A DNA stretch of 64,000 nucleotides, taken from assembly GCA_021818445.1 (NCBI GenBank), contig JAKAEB010000014.1, positions 1 through 64,000 of the forward strand, written 5' to 3'. The DNA is from Planctomycetota bacterium (GTDB lineage Bacteria; Planctomycetota; Phycisphaerae; WQYP01). Shown in pieces: positions 54,775-63,155 of the stretch. How positions within the stretch are numbered: position 1 is the first letter of the stretch; each line of letters opens with the position of its first letter. Below the pieces are notes generated by a model. That model worked only from the letters and a program-made list of their open reading frames with translations. It had not been told where the DNA came from and did no database searches. A program made the translations under genes and the position numbers.

Positions 54775-54813
54775 TCTGTGTTACCATTTTTAATTCTTGA
54801 AAAGGAGCTTTAG

Positions 54814-55266
54814 ATGGCGCGAACCATAAACTACTCAACCTTGCAGAGTTTAGGCCTGCTGCTAATTCGGTTGGCCATCGCCATGGTGTTTTTATACCAC
54901 GGTTCACAGAAACTTTTCGGCGCATTTGGGGGCCCGAACTATCAGGCGTTTGCCAAATTTCTGGCCGCCAAACATGTCCCTATGCCCATGGAGAGCGCCA
55001 TTCTTTCCGGTTGTGCCGAATTTTTTGGCGGATTGGTATTTCTGGTCGGCACAGGTTTACGCCTGATATCCATTCCATTGGCTTTTAATATGGTGGTCGC
55101 GGTGCTTATGACTGCACCCAATGGCTTCAACGTGAGCAATAAGCCTTACGCTGGATGCGAATATCCGCTGACTCTGCTGTTTGTTGTTGTCGCGATGGGC
55201 CTGCTGGGTCCGGGTGAATTTACGCTTGACCGCCTTTTTCGCAAACCGGTCAAGGTGGTTGCATAG
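54814..55266 (+). CDS. DoxX family membrane protein
   Basis: A 150-residue protein with four helices. RLAIAMVFLYHGSQKLFGAFGG at the N-terminus and GCAEFFGGLVFLVGTGLRLISIPL in the middle are DoxX blocks. DoxX proteins act in membrane redox or thiosulfate:quinone chemistry; the exact role varies. AAAAGGAG precedes the ATG. It follows dapA by 39 bases. Confidence 0.88.
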   Translation: MARTINYSTLQSLGLLLIRLAIAMVFLYHGSQKLFGAFGGPNYQAFAKFLAAKHVPMPMESAILSGCAEFFGGLVFLVGTGLRLISIPLAFNMVVAVLMTAPNGFNVSNKPYAGCEYPLTLLFVVVAMGLLGPGEFTLDRLFRKPVKVVA

Positions 55267-55294
55267 TGTAGGTGGGGATGCTGATATCGGAATC

Positions 55295-55915
55295 GTGACT
55301 TTTCATCGCCCGCCCCGAGCCAACTTTGGGTTGTCGCTGGCATTCATGTTTTGTTTTCTTGCAATCGCCGCTTTGGCAGGCTGCACCAATGAGTCCGTGC
55401 AGCCTGGTGTGACGGCATCCGCCAACCGGGCCGCTGCCATGCATTCTGTCGCCCCGAACTTGGCGACGGCGCTGGGAAACTTGGCAAGGGCCAGTAGCAA
55501 TAAGTGTCAATTGAGTTTTTTAGCGTCATTCAAAGGTTTATCTTCGGCTGCGGCGCGATTTAATAGCTATATGGGAAAAAGCCAGAAGGCCTTGCTTGTT
55601 GAATTGCAGCATTGGGCGCAGAGGCATCACCTGACATTGCGACATCATCGCCGGAAAGGTTTATTTGGAACCGCTGAAAAATTGCAAAGTTCCAGTGATG
55701 CGCACGCCCTGCTAACCACCAGCGGGATTAACTTTGAGCATCTCTACCTGCTGCTGATGTTCACCGATTATTCGTGGCAAATTCAGTTGGATAAGGCAGC
55801 CTTGCAGTTCAAGACGCCACCGGTTCCGATAACTTATCTCAAACACGCGTTAAAGGTAAATCGACAATCATTATCCATGATCGAACGATTGCTGTTCCAT
55901 GCAACGCATCATTAA
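55295..55915 (+). CDS. Lipoprotein of unknown function
   Basis: A 206-residue lipoprotein. From the GTG at 55295 the signal has a basic n-region (HRPPR), a hydrophobic core and ALAGC with the lipidated cysteine at 30. The mature part is helical (about 60-200) with repeated His and Arg residues, and it may be related to DUF4142, but I am not sure. The longer frame back to 55181 lies inside the DoxX gene. A later ATG at 55346 would shorten the signal. Confidence 0.55.
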   Translation: MTFHRPPRANFGLSLAFMFCFLAIAALAGCTNESVQPGVTASANRAAAMHSVAPNLATALGNLARASSNKCQLSFLASFKGLSSAAARFNSYMGKSQKALLVELQHWAQRHHLTLRHHRRKGLFGTAEKLQSSSDAHALLTTSGINFEHLYLLLMFTDYSWQIQLDKAALQFKTPPVPITYLKHALKVNRQSLSMIERLLFHATHH

Positions 55916-56217
55916 AATTTGGCCCGCCCGGAAAACAGACCAAATGCTACGTTTCCCGGACATTAGCTGGAGGGCTTGGACGAGTGAAGGTCCTTGTGAT
56001 CTCAGGGGTGGGTAGAGAAATGCCCCCAATCAAAGTGACCATTTACCGATAATTGACTTTTTGCGATTTTTTGTTATTCTCTATGTTCTGTACCTATGGG
56101 CGGGGAATCTGGCCCACCGTGTAAAATCGCGTCCTAGCTCGACCGATTTTTTGCAACGGATTGATGGTCAGTTCGGGCTTGAGAGTGGCATCGTAACGCT
56201 GTACCTTTGGAGTCTCC
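55916..56217. other. 302-base gap holding the DksA-like gene promoter
   Basis: No gene. It contains the promoter described at 56053-56080 and a leader of about 130 bases before the DksA-like start. I see no clear terminator for the upstream lipoprotein gene. Confidence 0.5.
56053..56080 (+). promoter_or_regulatory. Promoter of the DksA-like gene
   Basis: TTGACT at 56053-56058 (five of six to consensus) and TATTCT at 56075-56080 (four of six) are separated by 16 bases of AT-rich sequence. The transcription start would be near 56087. Confidence 0.5.
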
Positions 56218-57042
56218 ATGGCCTCAAAAACAATCGTGACAAAGAAAAAATCAGTCAACAAAAAAACGGCCAAACTGGGCGCAGGTAAATCGGCTCGCCG
56301 CGGACCAGTCACTGCCAAAAAACCGCCTAAAGCCAAGGCTGCCGTTTCCAAGCGTGCCGCCACAACCCGCAAGCGGTCTTCTGCAAAAATCGCAAAGCCA
56401 AAGCGTTCATCCAAGGTTAAAAAACCAATAGCTGCTGTTAAACGTCGAGGTGGTGCGGCTAAAGCGACCCGCCGGGTGTCCATGGTTCGTCGGGCGGCGT
56501 CAACACCGGCAACCGGTCGCAAAAAATCTCCCTCGGCGACCGCAGCTAATTCGAAGAAGAGGCCTTCCCTTGAGTCGTCGCCCGCTGCGGTTTCCAGCGC
56601 CACTGAAGCGCCGGTGGCGGAGCCAAAACTCACTGCCGCCGATCTGGAATATTTCCGAGGCTTACTCGTTGAAAAGCGCCGGGAACTGCTTGGCGATATG
56701 GGTTCGATGGAGAACACCGCATTCCCTTCGGATGGTCACTCATCGAGCCCAATTCACATGGCAGATGTGGGCACAGATAATTTCGAGCAGGAATTTACCC
56801 TGGGTCTACTTGAAAGCGAACGGCAGACCCTCCGGGAAATTCATGAGGCCATTGAACGCGTCGATAATGGTACATTCGGTGTTTGCGTAGCAACTGGAAA
56901 GCCGATTGGACGAGCGAGGCTCGAGGCAAAACCTTGGGCCAAATACTGCATTGAATACGCGCGACAGATGGAGCGTGGGCAGACTTCTCGTCTCATGGAG
57001 GCTAACAATCACAATGAAGATGGCGAAGACGATGATGACTGA
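56218..57042 (+). CDS. DksA/TraR-type regulator with histone H1-like N-terminal tail
   Basis: A 274-residue protein. Residues 1-135 are a low-complexity Lys/Ala/Arg/Pro tail (KKPPKAKAAVSKR, KPKRSSKVKKP) resembling histone H1 or AlgP-like tails. Residues 138-255 form the DksA fold: coiled coil (LEYFRGLLVEKRRELL), ADVGTDNFEQEF, and a C-terminal zinc region. Only C223 and C244 of the four cysteines remain; the partners are T226 and Y247. GGAG precedes the ATG. Predicted to act on RNA polymerase through its secondary channel, with the tail binding DNA; both are inferences. Confidence 0.8.
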   Translation: MASKTIVTKKKSVNKKTAKLGAGKSARRGPVTAKKPPKAKAAVSKRAATTRKRSSAKIAKPKRSSKVKKPIAAVKRRGGAAKATRRVSMVRRAASTPATGRKKSPSATAANSKKRPSLESSPAAVSSATEAPVAEPKLTAADLEYFRGLLVEKRRELLGDMGSMENTAFPSDGHSSSPIHMADVGTDNFEQEFTLGLLESERQTLREIHEAIERVDNGTFGVCVATGKPIGRARLEAKPWAKYCIEYARQMERGQTSRLMEANNHNEDGEDDDD

Positions 57043-57143
57043 TTGGCAGTCACAGCCCGTTTCGATTATTTTCGCGTAGATTGATCGACCAGTACTTCGT
57101 CTAAACCGGGCCTTATCCTGACCGTCAGCGGCTGCATCTTTCA

Positions 57144-57305
57144 TCATTTCTGTGCACCTTCGGCGCGTGACCACTCGGTGCCGCGAATTGGCATATGTAA
57201 ATAGTCCTCACCAATTTGCAGCCTTGGCCGTCCACGCCCGGAATTGCCTTTGCCCCGCCGCCAGGTACGGTCGCAGTAATAACGTTTATCGATACTGATA
57301 GTCAT
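57144..57305 (-). CDS. Small basic hypothetical protein
   Basis: A 53-codon frame on the minus strand. GGGAG six bases before the ATG at 57305 supports expression. The product is basic and Gly/Arg-rich (RRGKGNSGRGRPR) with a central Tyr/Trp-containing start. Family not recognised. It is divergent from the AbrB-like gene and shares its 118-base promoter region. Chance is possible for such a short frame. Confidence 0.35.
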   Translation of the reverse strand: MTISIDKRYYCDRTWRRGKGNSGRGRPRLQIGEDYLHMPIRGTEWSRAEGAQK

Positions 57306-57351
57306 GCACATCTCCCGCCGCCACCCCATCACTATCTTATTTAATTTTCAT

Positions 57352-57380
57352 TTGCCATTGCCTTAATGTTTATGTACAAT
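57352..57380 (+). promoter_or_regulatory. Promoter of the AbrB-like gene
   Basis: TTGCCA at 57352-57357 and TACAAT at 57375-57380 are separated by exactly 17 bases. The start of transcription would be near 57387, and the ribosome site AGGAG follows about 25 bases later. Confidence 0.6.
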
Positions 57381-57423
57381 TTCCTTGGCTTTCAGCTTTT
57401 AGCTTTTTTATAAGGAGCACCGA

Positions 57424-57591
57424 ATGCCAAAGATCAATCAGCACGGCCAAGTCACCATCCCAATTTGGATGCGTCGCAAGCTGGAAATCGAATCGGGTGA
57501 TTATGTGGATATTGAGGAAGGCAAAGGGTGCGTGACGATCAAGCCGCGTCGTGGCAAGCTTCGTCACGTGTCACCTTACAAGAAGAAGTAA
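57424..57591 (+). CDS. AbrB/MazE-type DNA-binding protein
   Basis: A 55-residue swapped-hairpin DNA-binding protein. QHGQVTIPIWMRRKLEIESGDYVDIEEG is the full AbrB fold; the C-terminal end is Lys/Arg-rich. AGGAG at 57413-57417 is six bases before the ATG. Such proteins are global regulators or antitoxins. There is no toxin gene directly downstream, so it may act alone. Confidence 0.8.
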   Translation: MPKINQHGQVTIPIWMRRKLEIESGDYVDIEEGKGCVTIKPRRGKLRHVSPYKKK

Positions 57592-57935
57592 ATTCTTCTC
57601 AGGTAATCATTCATTTAGATTGGCGTAGCCGCGACCGCGGCATCAGCATCACGTTGTTACAGTGTGTAGCCTCTGCCGCGGTTGTGCGCTGCGGGTTATT
57701 TTTTTGCCACTTCCAGCAAAGACTGCAGATTCCATCAATTGCCCCGTCTGAAGCCCGCGTTTATTGGTGCGACGGTCAATTGCCATAAAGCCGGGCTGGT
57801 CTTGGCTCGCCTTTAGTATTACTTGGATTGGGATTGCGGTTGGCCTTAGCCATGCGCATTTCCCTTGGCCCATTTACGTTGCTGCGCAATGGCAATCAAC
57901 ATTTCGGAACTTCCGATAGATCAGCGTAGAGGCTC
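57592..57935. other. 344-base gap after the AbrB-like gene
   Basis: Nothing gene-like on either strand. The GCCGCG-AC-CGCGGC near-palindrome at 57627-57640 and the possible terminator at 57676-57705 are the only structures seen. The convergent GH3 gene ends at 57936. Confidence 0.4.
57676..57705 (+). terminator. Possible terminator after the AbrB-like gene
   Basis: CCGC and GCGG pair across an 11-base loop, followed by TTATTTTTTT. The stem is only four pairs, so it is a weak candidate. Confidence 0.3.
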
Positions 57936-60629
57936 TCAGACTAATTCAACTCGCGCCTTGAGCCTGCTGTCGGCAGATGACTCCCCCACCAGCACAGTAA
58001 ATGATCCAGGCGGTGAGACAAATTTTCGCTTTGAATCATCCCAGTAATAGAATGCCTGCTGGTTGCGCGGCAGTTCAAACTGCACAGTCACCTTCTTGCC
58101 CATCGGGATATGCACCTTTTTGAACGCGACGAGTTGCTTATTTGGTCGTTTAAGACCGGCAACCTCCGGCGGCGTGATGTAGCATTGCACAATTTCATCG
58201 CCATCCATCGAACCGGTATTTTCAACATCCACTGAAATCTTCAGCGAACGGCTAGCTGATAACCGTTTGGAACTCAGTTTGAGATTGCTGTACTTGTAAC
58301 TTGTATAACTCAAACCATATCCAAATGGATATAGCACCGGACCGGTGTAATACATATAGGTGTGCGTGGTTATGTCAAAATTATGAAACGGGGGAAGATC
58401 CTTCACATCGCGGTACCAAGTTACGGCTGTTTTTCCCGACGGGTTGTAATGGCCGAACATTACATCGGCAATCGCGGATCCCTGCGCCTGACCACCAAAA
58501 ATAGCGCCGACAATCGCCGACAGATTGTCATTTTCCCAATTCACTGCCACCGGGCAATTCGATGAAATGACTAAAATTGTTTTAGGATTAGCGGCAAAGA
58601 CGGCCTTGGCCAGTTCATGCTGGGCACCGGGCAGATGAATGTAATCCCGGTCATGCTGCTCGCCATCCACAGTTTGATCGGCACCCAGTACCAGGACGGC
58701 CACATCTGCCTCTTTGGCCGCCCTGACTGCCGCCTGAATCTGTTTTTCATCCGCGGCACCGGTTACCGAACACCCTTGCTCGTAAACAACTGCGACGGAT
58801 GCCAAGGCATGGTGATGGTGCACAACCGGGGTAAATTCAATCCATTCAATATTGAATAGCGCGTTACCATTGCCACTGAATGTTAAAAACAGCTTGTGCT
58901 TTCCCTGTGCCGCCTTAACGTGGCTATGGAGCGTTACCCAATTCTGCCAACCTCCGGTATTTTTAACTTCAAAACTGGCAATTACGGGACCGTGGCGCGA
59001 ATCGATGTGGACATGGAGATGCCCACCGGGGTTATCGCTGGATACGCGGGCAAGCAGGCCGGTCTTTCCGCTCAGATCGACAGGCGAAAGTTCGAGCCAG
59101 CCACCATTGTTAAGCCAGCCCACATTCAAACCTCCCTCAGAGCAACCTTGCGACCTTACAGACGCCGATGCGGCAATGTAATCGGCTGCACGGATGCCCG
59201 GCCCTTCCGGCACCTTAACACCCATAGCGGCGGCAATACCCTGCAGCGGCGAAACGGAATGGGCCGGCGTCCCGCTATAACCGCCGAGGTGAGCCTGGTT
59301 CCCCATGGGGCCTATGACGGCCACCCGTCTGGCCTGACTCTTCTTAAGCGGCAGCATCCCATCATTTTTTAATAATACAACCGACTGCCGAGCCGCCTCC
59401 AGCGCCAGCTTGGAATGGGCCGGTGATGCGACGGCATCAAACCCAATTTTGCTGTATGGGCAATCTGAGGGTGAATCAAATTCTCCAAACAGAAATCGCC
59501 CGGTTAAAACGCGTGCAACGGCACGATCTATCGTCTCCAGCGAAACCAGATTATCGGCCAGCGCCTTGGCCGTATGCTGCTGGTATGTATTACCGCAATT
59601 GGAATCGCAGCCAGCTTCCAATGCCAGCGCCGCCGCCTCGTGGAACGTTGGCACAAAATGGTGAGAACCGCAGATATCCCAAACGGCGTCACAATCCGAA
59701 ACCACATAGCCGCGGAAACCCCATCGGTGCCGAAGAAGATCGGTAAGCAGTTCGCGATTGCAGGTATTGGGCACACCGTTGACCGCATTGTATGACGACA
59801 TGAGAGTAAAAGCCTTGCCCTTGCGCACACATGCTTCAAAAGCGCGGGTGTAATATTCCCAAAAACTGCGCGGATCGACCGCCTCTGACACATAATGCCG
59901 ATCATCATCAGTCCCGTTGCAGATGAAATGCTTGATGCACGCGGTCATCTTAAGGTATTTTCGGCTCGGCCCCTGAATTCCGGCAATGACCTGCACCGCC
60001 AAGGTGGATACGAGCAACGGGTCCTCGCCCAGCGTTTCCTCAATGCGTCCCCACCGTGGATCGCGCGCCATATTGAGTGTCTGCGGCGAATAATAGGCTA
60101 AGCCTCGATTGTATTTTTTGTTATACCCGCGGGCCTCATCGGATACCGCCGTGTAAATTTTATATTGCAATTCTGGGTTCCACGCGTTGGCCAATGCCAA
60201 TGGCAGCGGGAAGGACGTGACCGGCGGGCCAGCACACACACCGTGGAGGGCCTCACCGGAATAATAGTTATACGCCGGTAAACCCAGTCGCGGTATGGCG
60301 GGCACTCCGTTGCCCAGTTGGCCGATCTTCTCGGTAACCGTCATTTTCGACACCAATGCCGCGGCACGCTGGCGAGCCTTACGGATGGCCGCCGCAGACA
60401 ATCCGTAGTCCGGGCCACTTTCATCCGCCCACTGCATCACTGCCGAAGCGTGCACTCGCCGTTTCGGCTTGCGGATAAGCACCGCTGCCGCACCAGCAGC
60501 CAACACCGACCGGCGCGTGACGCCAAGGTTCGATTGCCCCGTTGTTTTATTGGCACCAGCCGAGGCCCTTTCCGCCGGCCGCCTTGTGCTGTGTTTGTTA
60601 AATTCCGACGAGATGGGCGTTTCAGTCAT
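57936..60629 (-). CDS. GH3 beta-glycosidase (xylosidase/glucosidase) with Tat signal
   Basis: An 897-residue exported glycoside hydrolase. Twin arginines in TRRSVLAAG at 38-46 indicate Tat export. The GH3 N-terminal barrel carries the nucleophile Asp312 (YVVSDCDAVWD). The alpha/beta sandwich follows (VVLLKNDGMLPL). A carbohydrate-binding module of CBM6 type appears inserted (GGWLELSPVDLSG to FNIEWIEFTPV). The C-terminal fibronectin III-like domain ends near 890. The pattern matches GH3 beta-xylosidases. AAGGAG eight bases before the ATG fixes the start. Confidence 0.92.
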   Translation of the reverse strand: MTETPISSEFNKHSTRRPAERASAGANKTTGQSNLGVTRRSVLAAGAAAVLIRKPKRRVHASAVMQWADESGPDYGLSAAAIRKARQRAAALVSKMTVTEKIGQLGNGVPAIPRLGLPAYNYYSGEALHGVCAGPPVTSFPLPLALANAWNPELQYKIYTAVSDEARGYNKKYNRGLAYYSPQTLNMARDPRWGRIEETLGEDPLLVSTLAVQVIAGIQGPSRKYLKMTACIKHFICNGTDDDRHYVSEAVDPRSFWEYYTRAFEACVRKGKAFTLMSSYNAVNGVPNTCNRELLTDLLRHRWGFRGYVVSDCDAVWDICGSHHFVPTFHEAAALALEAGCDSNCGNTYQQHTAKALADNLVSLETIDRAVARVLTGRFLFGEFDSPSDCPYSKIGFDAVASPAHSKLALEAARQSVVLLKNDGMLPLKKSQARRVAVIGPMGNQAHLGGYSGTPAHSVSPLQGIAAAMGVKVPEGPGIRAADYIAASASVRSQGCSEGGLNVGWLNNGGWLELSPVDLSGKTGLLARVSSDNPGGHLHVHIDSRHGPVIASFEVKNTGGWQNWVTLHSHVKAAQGKHKLFLTFSGNGNALFNIEWIEFTPVVHHHHALASVAVVYEQGCSVTGAADEKQIQAAVRAAKEADVAVLVLGADQTVDGEQHDRDYIHLPGAQHELAKAVFAANPKTILVISSNCPVAVNWENDNLSAIVGAIFGGQAQGSAIADVMFGHYNPSGKTAVTWYRDVKDLPPFHNFDITTHTYMYYTGPVLYPFGYGLSYTSYKYSNLKLSSKRLSASRSLKISVDVENTGSMDGDEIVQCYITPPEVAGLKRPNKQLVAFKKVHIPMGKKVTVQFELPRNQQAFYYWDDSKRKFVSPPGSFTVLVGESSADSRLKARVELV

Positions 60630-60754
60630 GTAACAACTCCTTCAAATTTCGGTCTCATATCTGCTGAAACGTGATATTAAACGCACTGGCGGCAGTTTCT
60701 ATTGCACGCTTGGCTTCAAATGCCGCACCGTTATGGCCCCCCGCCATCGAGCAT

Positions 60755-61147
60755 CTAATATCGCGGTACCGAGGGATCAACCCACAGGCTCCATCCATCA
60801 ATCCCCGCCTTCATCGATTGGGCATGTGCAAACCCTTGCCCGCGAAGCCATTGGACCGCCCGCAATGAACGGACACCGTGGTGGCAGTGCACGACCAAAG
60901 GTTGGCCAGACGGCGGAACAATTTCGCCTGCACGAGATTCGAGTTCTGCCAGCGGAATTAGTATGGCACCAGATATACGGGCCACATCCCACTCGCCAGG
61001 AGTGCGTACATCCACAAGAAGCAGATTGCCGGTGTCCAGAAGTTTTTTTACGTCAACAGGATGTATTTCCCACTCTGCAGGGGTTGCGGGCGACGAGAGA
61101 TTTATTTTTGAAGACGCGCCCTCATTTTTCTCATGTCGGTTAGCCAT
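60755..61147 (-). CDS. Rhodanese-like protein
   Basis: A 130-residue single-domain sulfurtransferase. The active-site loop is C88-HHGVR-S94. Upstream, LLLVDVRTPGEWDVARISGAILIPL is the rhodanese fold opening. The ATG at 61147 is preferred over a TTG at 61210, which lies within the divergent promoter region. Transfers sulfane sulfur to acceptors; here it is divergent from the JAMM protease gene. Confidence 0.88.
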   Translation of the reverse strand: MANRHEKNEGASSKINLSSPATPAEWEIHPVDVKKLLDTGNLLLVDVRTPGEWDVARISGAILIPLAELESRAGEIVPPSGQPLVVHCHHGVRSLRAVQWLRGQGFAHAQSMKAGIDGWSLWVDPSVPRY

Positions 61148-61247
61148 CTGGTCGCCACCCCACACATAAAACGGTTGGTTGACGATAATCGATTGGCGAT
61201 CGTTTAGCAATGTGCACTTATTTCATCCCGATTAAAGACTAAACGCA

Positions 61248-61253
61248 TATAAT
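61248..61253 (+). promoter_or_regulatory. TATAAT just before the JAMM gene start
   Basis: A perfect -10 hexamer ends seven bases before the GTG at 61260, so the transcript would begin at or next to the start codon. No good -35 is seen at the expected spacing. Confidence 0.4.
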
Positions 61254-61259
61254 CATTGG

Positions 61260-61733
61260 GTGTCTTTAACCTGTGCTCAACTAGTTATTTCCTCCGGTTC
61301 GCTGGCTGATATCGACGGTATGTGCCGGTGCGATGCCGGTGGCAAAGACCCGCACGAGGTTTGTGGATTTCTCGCCGGGCAAATCGAGGGAAATCAATAC
61401 ATCGTGCGACTGGGCCTCGGGGTGCAGAATAGTGCCGTGCGTGATCAACACCGGCGATATCAAATCAGTACGGAAGCCTTCATCGAGGCCGAACGTCTTT
61501 TGCAGATGCAGAGATTACATATCCTCGGACTTTTCCACAGCCATCCCGACGGCCGGGCCTGGCCAAGCCCATTGGATATTGAATATTTTTTCCCAGGCTG
61601 GATTTATTTAATTATTGGAGTTTCTGCCGACAGTGTCACTGAACGCCGTGCTTTTCAACGATCCGCGTTAAGTGAAGCTCAATTCGTGGAAGTCGGTATC
61701 ACGGTAGTTAGTGACGATACCACTGCAACGTGA
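61260..61733 (+). CDS. JAB1/MPN+ (JAMM) metalloprotease
   Basis: A 157-residue zinc peptidase of the JAMM family. Glu33 (DPHEVCGFLAG), H93-x-H95, Ser103 and Asp106 form the complete JAMM motif with standard spacing (H-x-H-x7-S-x2-D). In bacteria such proteins process ubiquitin-like or ThiS/MoaD-like sulfur carriers. No ribosome site precedes the GTG, but a -10 hexamer does, consistent with a leaderless message. It converges with the transporter gene at 61771. Confidence 0.85.
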   Translation: MSLTCAQLVISSGSLADIDGMCRCDAGGKDPHEVCGFLAGQIEGNQYIVRLGLGVQNSAVRDQHRRYQISTEAFIEAERLLQMQRLHILGLFHSHPDGRAWPSPLDIEYFFPGWIYLIIGVSADSVTERRAFQRSALSEAQFVEVGITVVSDDTTAT

Positions 61734-61770
61734 TGCCATGAGGTTATCTACCCCCTCCCAACAGTCCCGA

Positions 61771-62817
61771 TTACGCGCCCAAGCGGATGGCAATCAGTGC
61801 TCCGGTGGCGATCAAGAACCACAGCAAAATCCCCTGCAGCATGGGTTTAAAGCCCACGGCTTTGAGAGTTTCCTTGGAAAGCCCCAAACCAATAAGCAGC
61901 AAAGTCAGAGCGATACCTATGGCACTGATATGATCGATATCTCCACTGTATGGGTGAATGGCCGGGACAAACGTTCGAATAACACTGGCAATCAAAAATA
62001 CGCCGATAAACCATGGAATGTGATGTGCCTTTACAGCCGTCGTTTTGGCTTTATTGCCTGCGGCATCTTTCTTATCGACATCAAATTTCATGGCGACGAC
62101 AATGGTTATTGGGATGATCCACAGTGCGCGCGACAGTTTTACTGCGGTGGCGACCGTAAGTGCGTGCGGACCGTATCGTGCGCCAGCGGCCACTACCGAC
62201 GAAATATCATGAATGGCAATTCCAGCCCAAGTGCCAAAAGCTGTTTGGCTCATACCCAAGGCATGCCCAATCGGTACAAAAACACATAGCGCGACCGCAT
62301 TGAGAATAAAAACCGTTCCCATGGCAACGCTGAGAGCCGCCTGATCTGCATCGATAACTGATGCAACAGCCGCTATCGCAGAACCGCCACAAATGGCGGT
62401 GCCGGCCGAAATCAGCAAGGACGCCTTCCGCTCTACACCCAATCTTTTGCCCAGCCATATTCCGGCAATCAGCGTGACGGCAATCGATATGGCTGCAAAA
62501 GCAGCACCGTCGGCTCCGGCCGTAAGCACCGTTTTGAGGTTCATCGTAAAACCCAGCAAAACCACACAGGCTTGCAGCAGCCATTTGGCAGTGATGTGGG
62601 TTTGGCGTCGCCAGGGGTTGTCTAAAGTCAGAGCGATGGTGATGCCCATCCCGAGGGCAATTGGTGGCGAAGCGACGCCCAATACGCAAAGCAGCCCGGC
62701 GGTCGTCATTGCCACCGTGGGCCAAGGCAGTGATTTTACCTTTTCGGCAGTCTTGGAAAGCGTTTCTATTTCCGGGGCAACTTCCTCTACTGGTGTGGTT
62801 ATTTCATCTTGCGACAT
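61771..62817 (-). CDS. YeiH family putative sulfate exporter
   Basis: A 348-residue membrane protein with about ten helices. SAGTAICGGSAIAAVASVI and GTWAGIAIHDISSVVAAGARYG are the conserved YeiH (UPF0324) blocks. Family members are described as putative sulfate or taurine-related exporters. The ATG at 62817 has AAGGGA ten bases upstream. A five-codon open frame ends at the start codon (TGAATG), which may be chance. Confidence 0.88.
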   Translation of the reverse strand: MSQDEITTPVEEVAPEIETLSKTAEKVKSLPWPTVAMTTAGLLCVLGVASPPIALGMGITIALTLDNPWRRQTHITAKWLLQACVVLLGFTMNLKTVLTAGADGAAFAAISIAVTLIAGIWLGKRLGVERKASLLISAGTAICGGSAIAAVASVIDADQAALSVAMGTVFILNAVALCVFVPIGHALGMSQTAFGTWAGIAIHDISSVVAAGARYGPHALTVATAVKLSRALWIIPITIVVAMKFDVDKKDAAGNKAKTTAVKAHHIPWFIGVFLIASVIRTFVPAIHPYSGDIDHISAIGIALTLLLIGLGLSKETLKAVGFKPMLQGILLWFLIATGALIAIRLGA

Positions 62818-63155
62818 TCACTGATATCCCTTCATCAAAGATCACAGGTTGAAGCATAGCGAAGACAATTACATCTATCAAATCGATAACATATATGTTT
62901 ACAATTCTTTTAACTGATATAAGTCTCTGATATTCGTCAAGTCTTTCATCATCTGGCCAACGTTGGCGCAAAGTACACCTCGAATTCTCCCACGACAAAA
63001 ACTGTCGGTGATATCGGAATGGCCTATGGTCCGGTAAACTTTGAAACAGTTATGCGGAAGTCATCGGTGTGATGCCGATGAACTGGGAATATATGTATGC
63101 ACCGTACGTTAGTCCAAAGTGATGGAAGTTTCGGACAGGAATTGCGAATAGGTCT
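62818..63155. other. 338-base divergent gap with palindrome and hairpin
   Basis: It separates the transporter from the secreted-protein gene. A 12-bp palindrome, AACATATATGTT, is at 62888-62899, and a 7-bp stem TCATCGG/CCGATGA is at 63061-63081. Both are candidate regulatory elements. A minus-strand open frame of 64 codons here is not protein-like. Confidence 0.45.

Noticed and set aside
62804-62998. 64-codon minus-strand frame upstream of the YeiH gene
   Set aside because: It overlaps the YeiH start and its promoter region and lacks a ribosome site.
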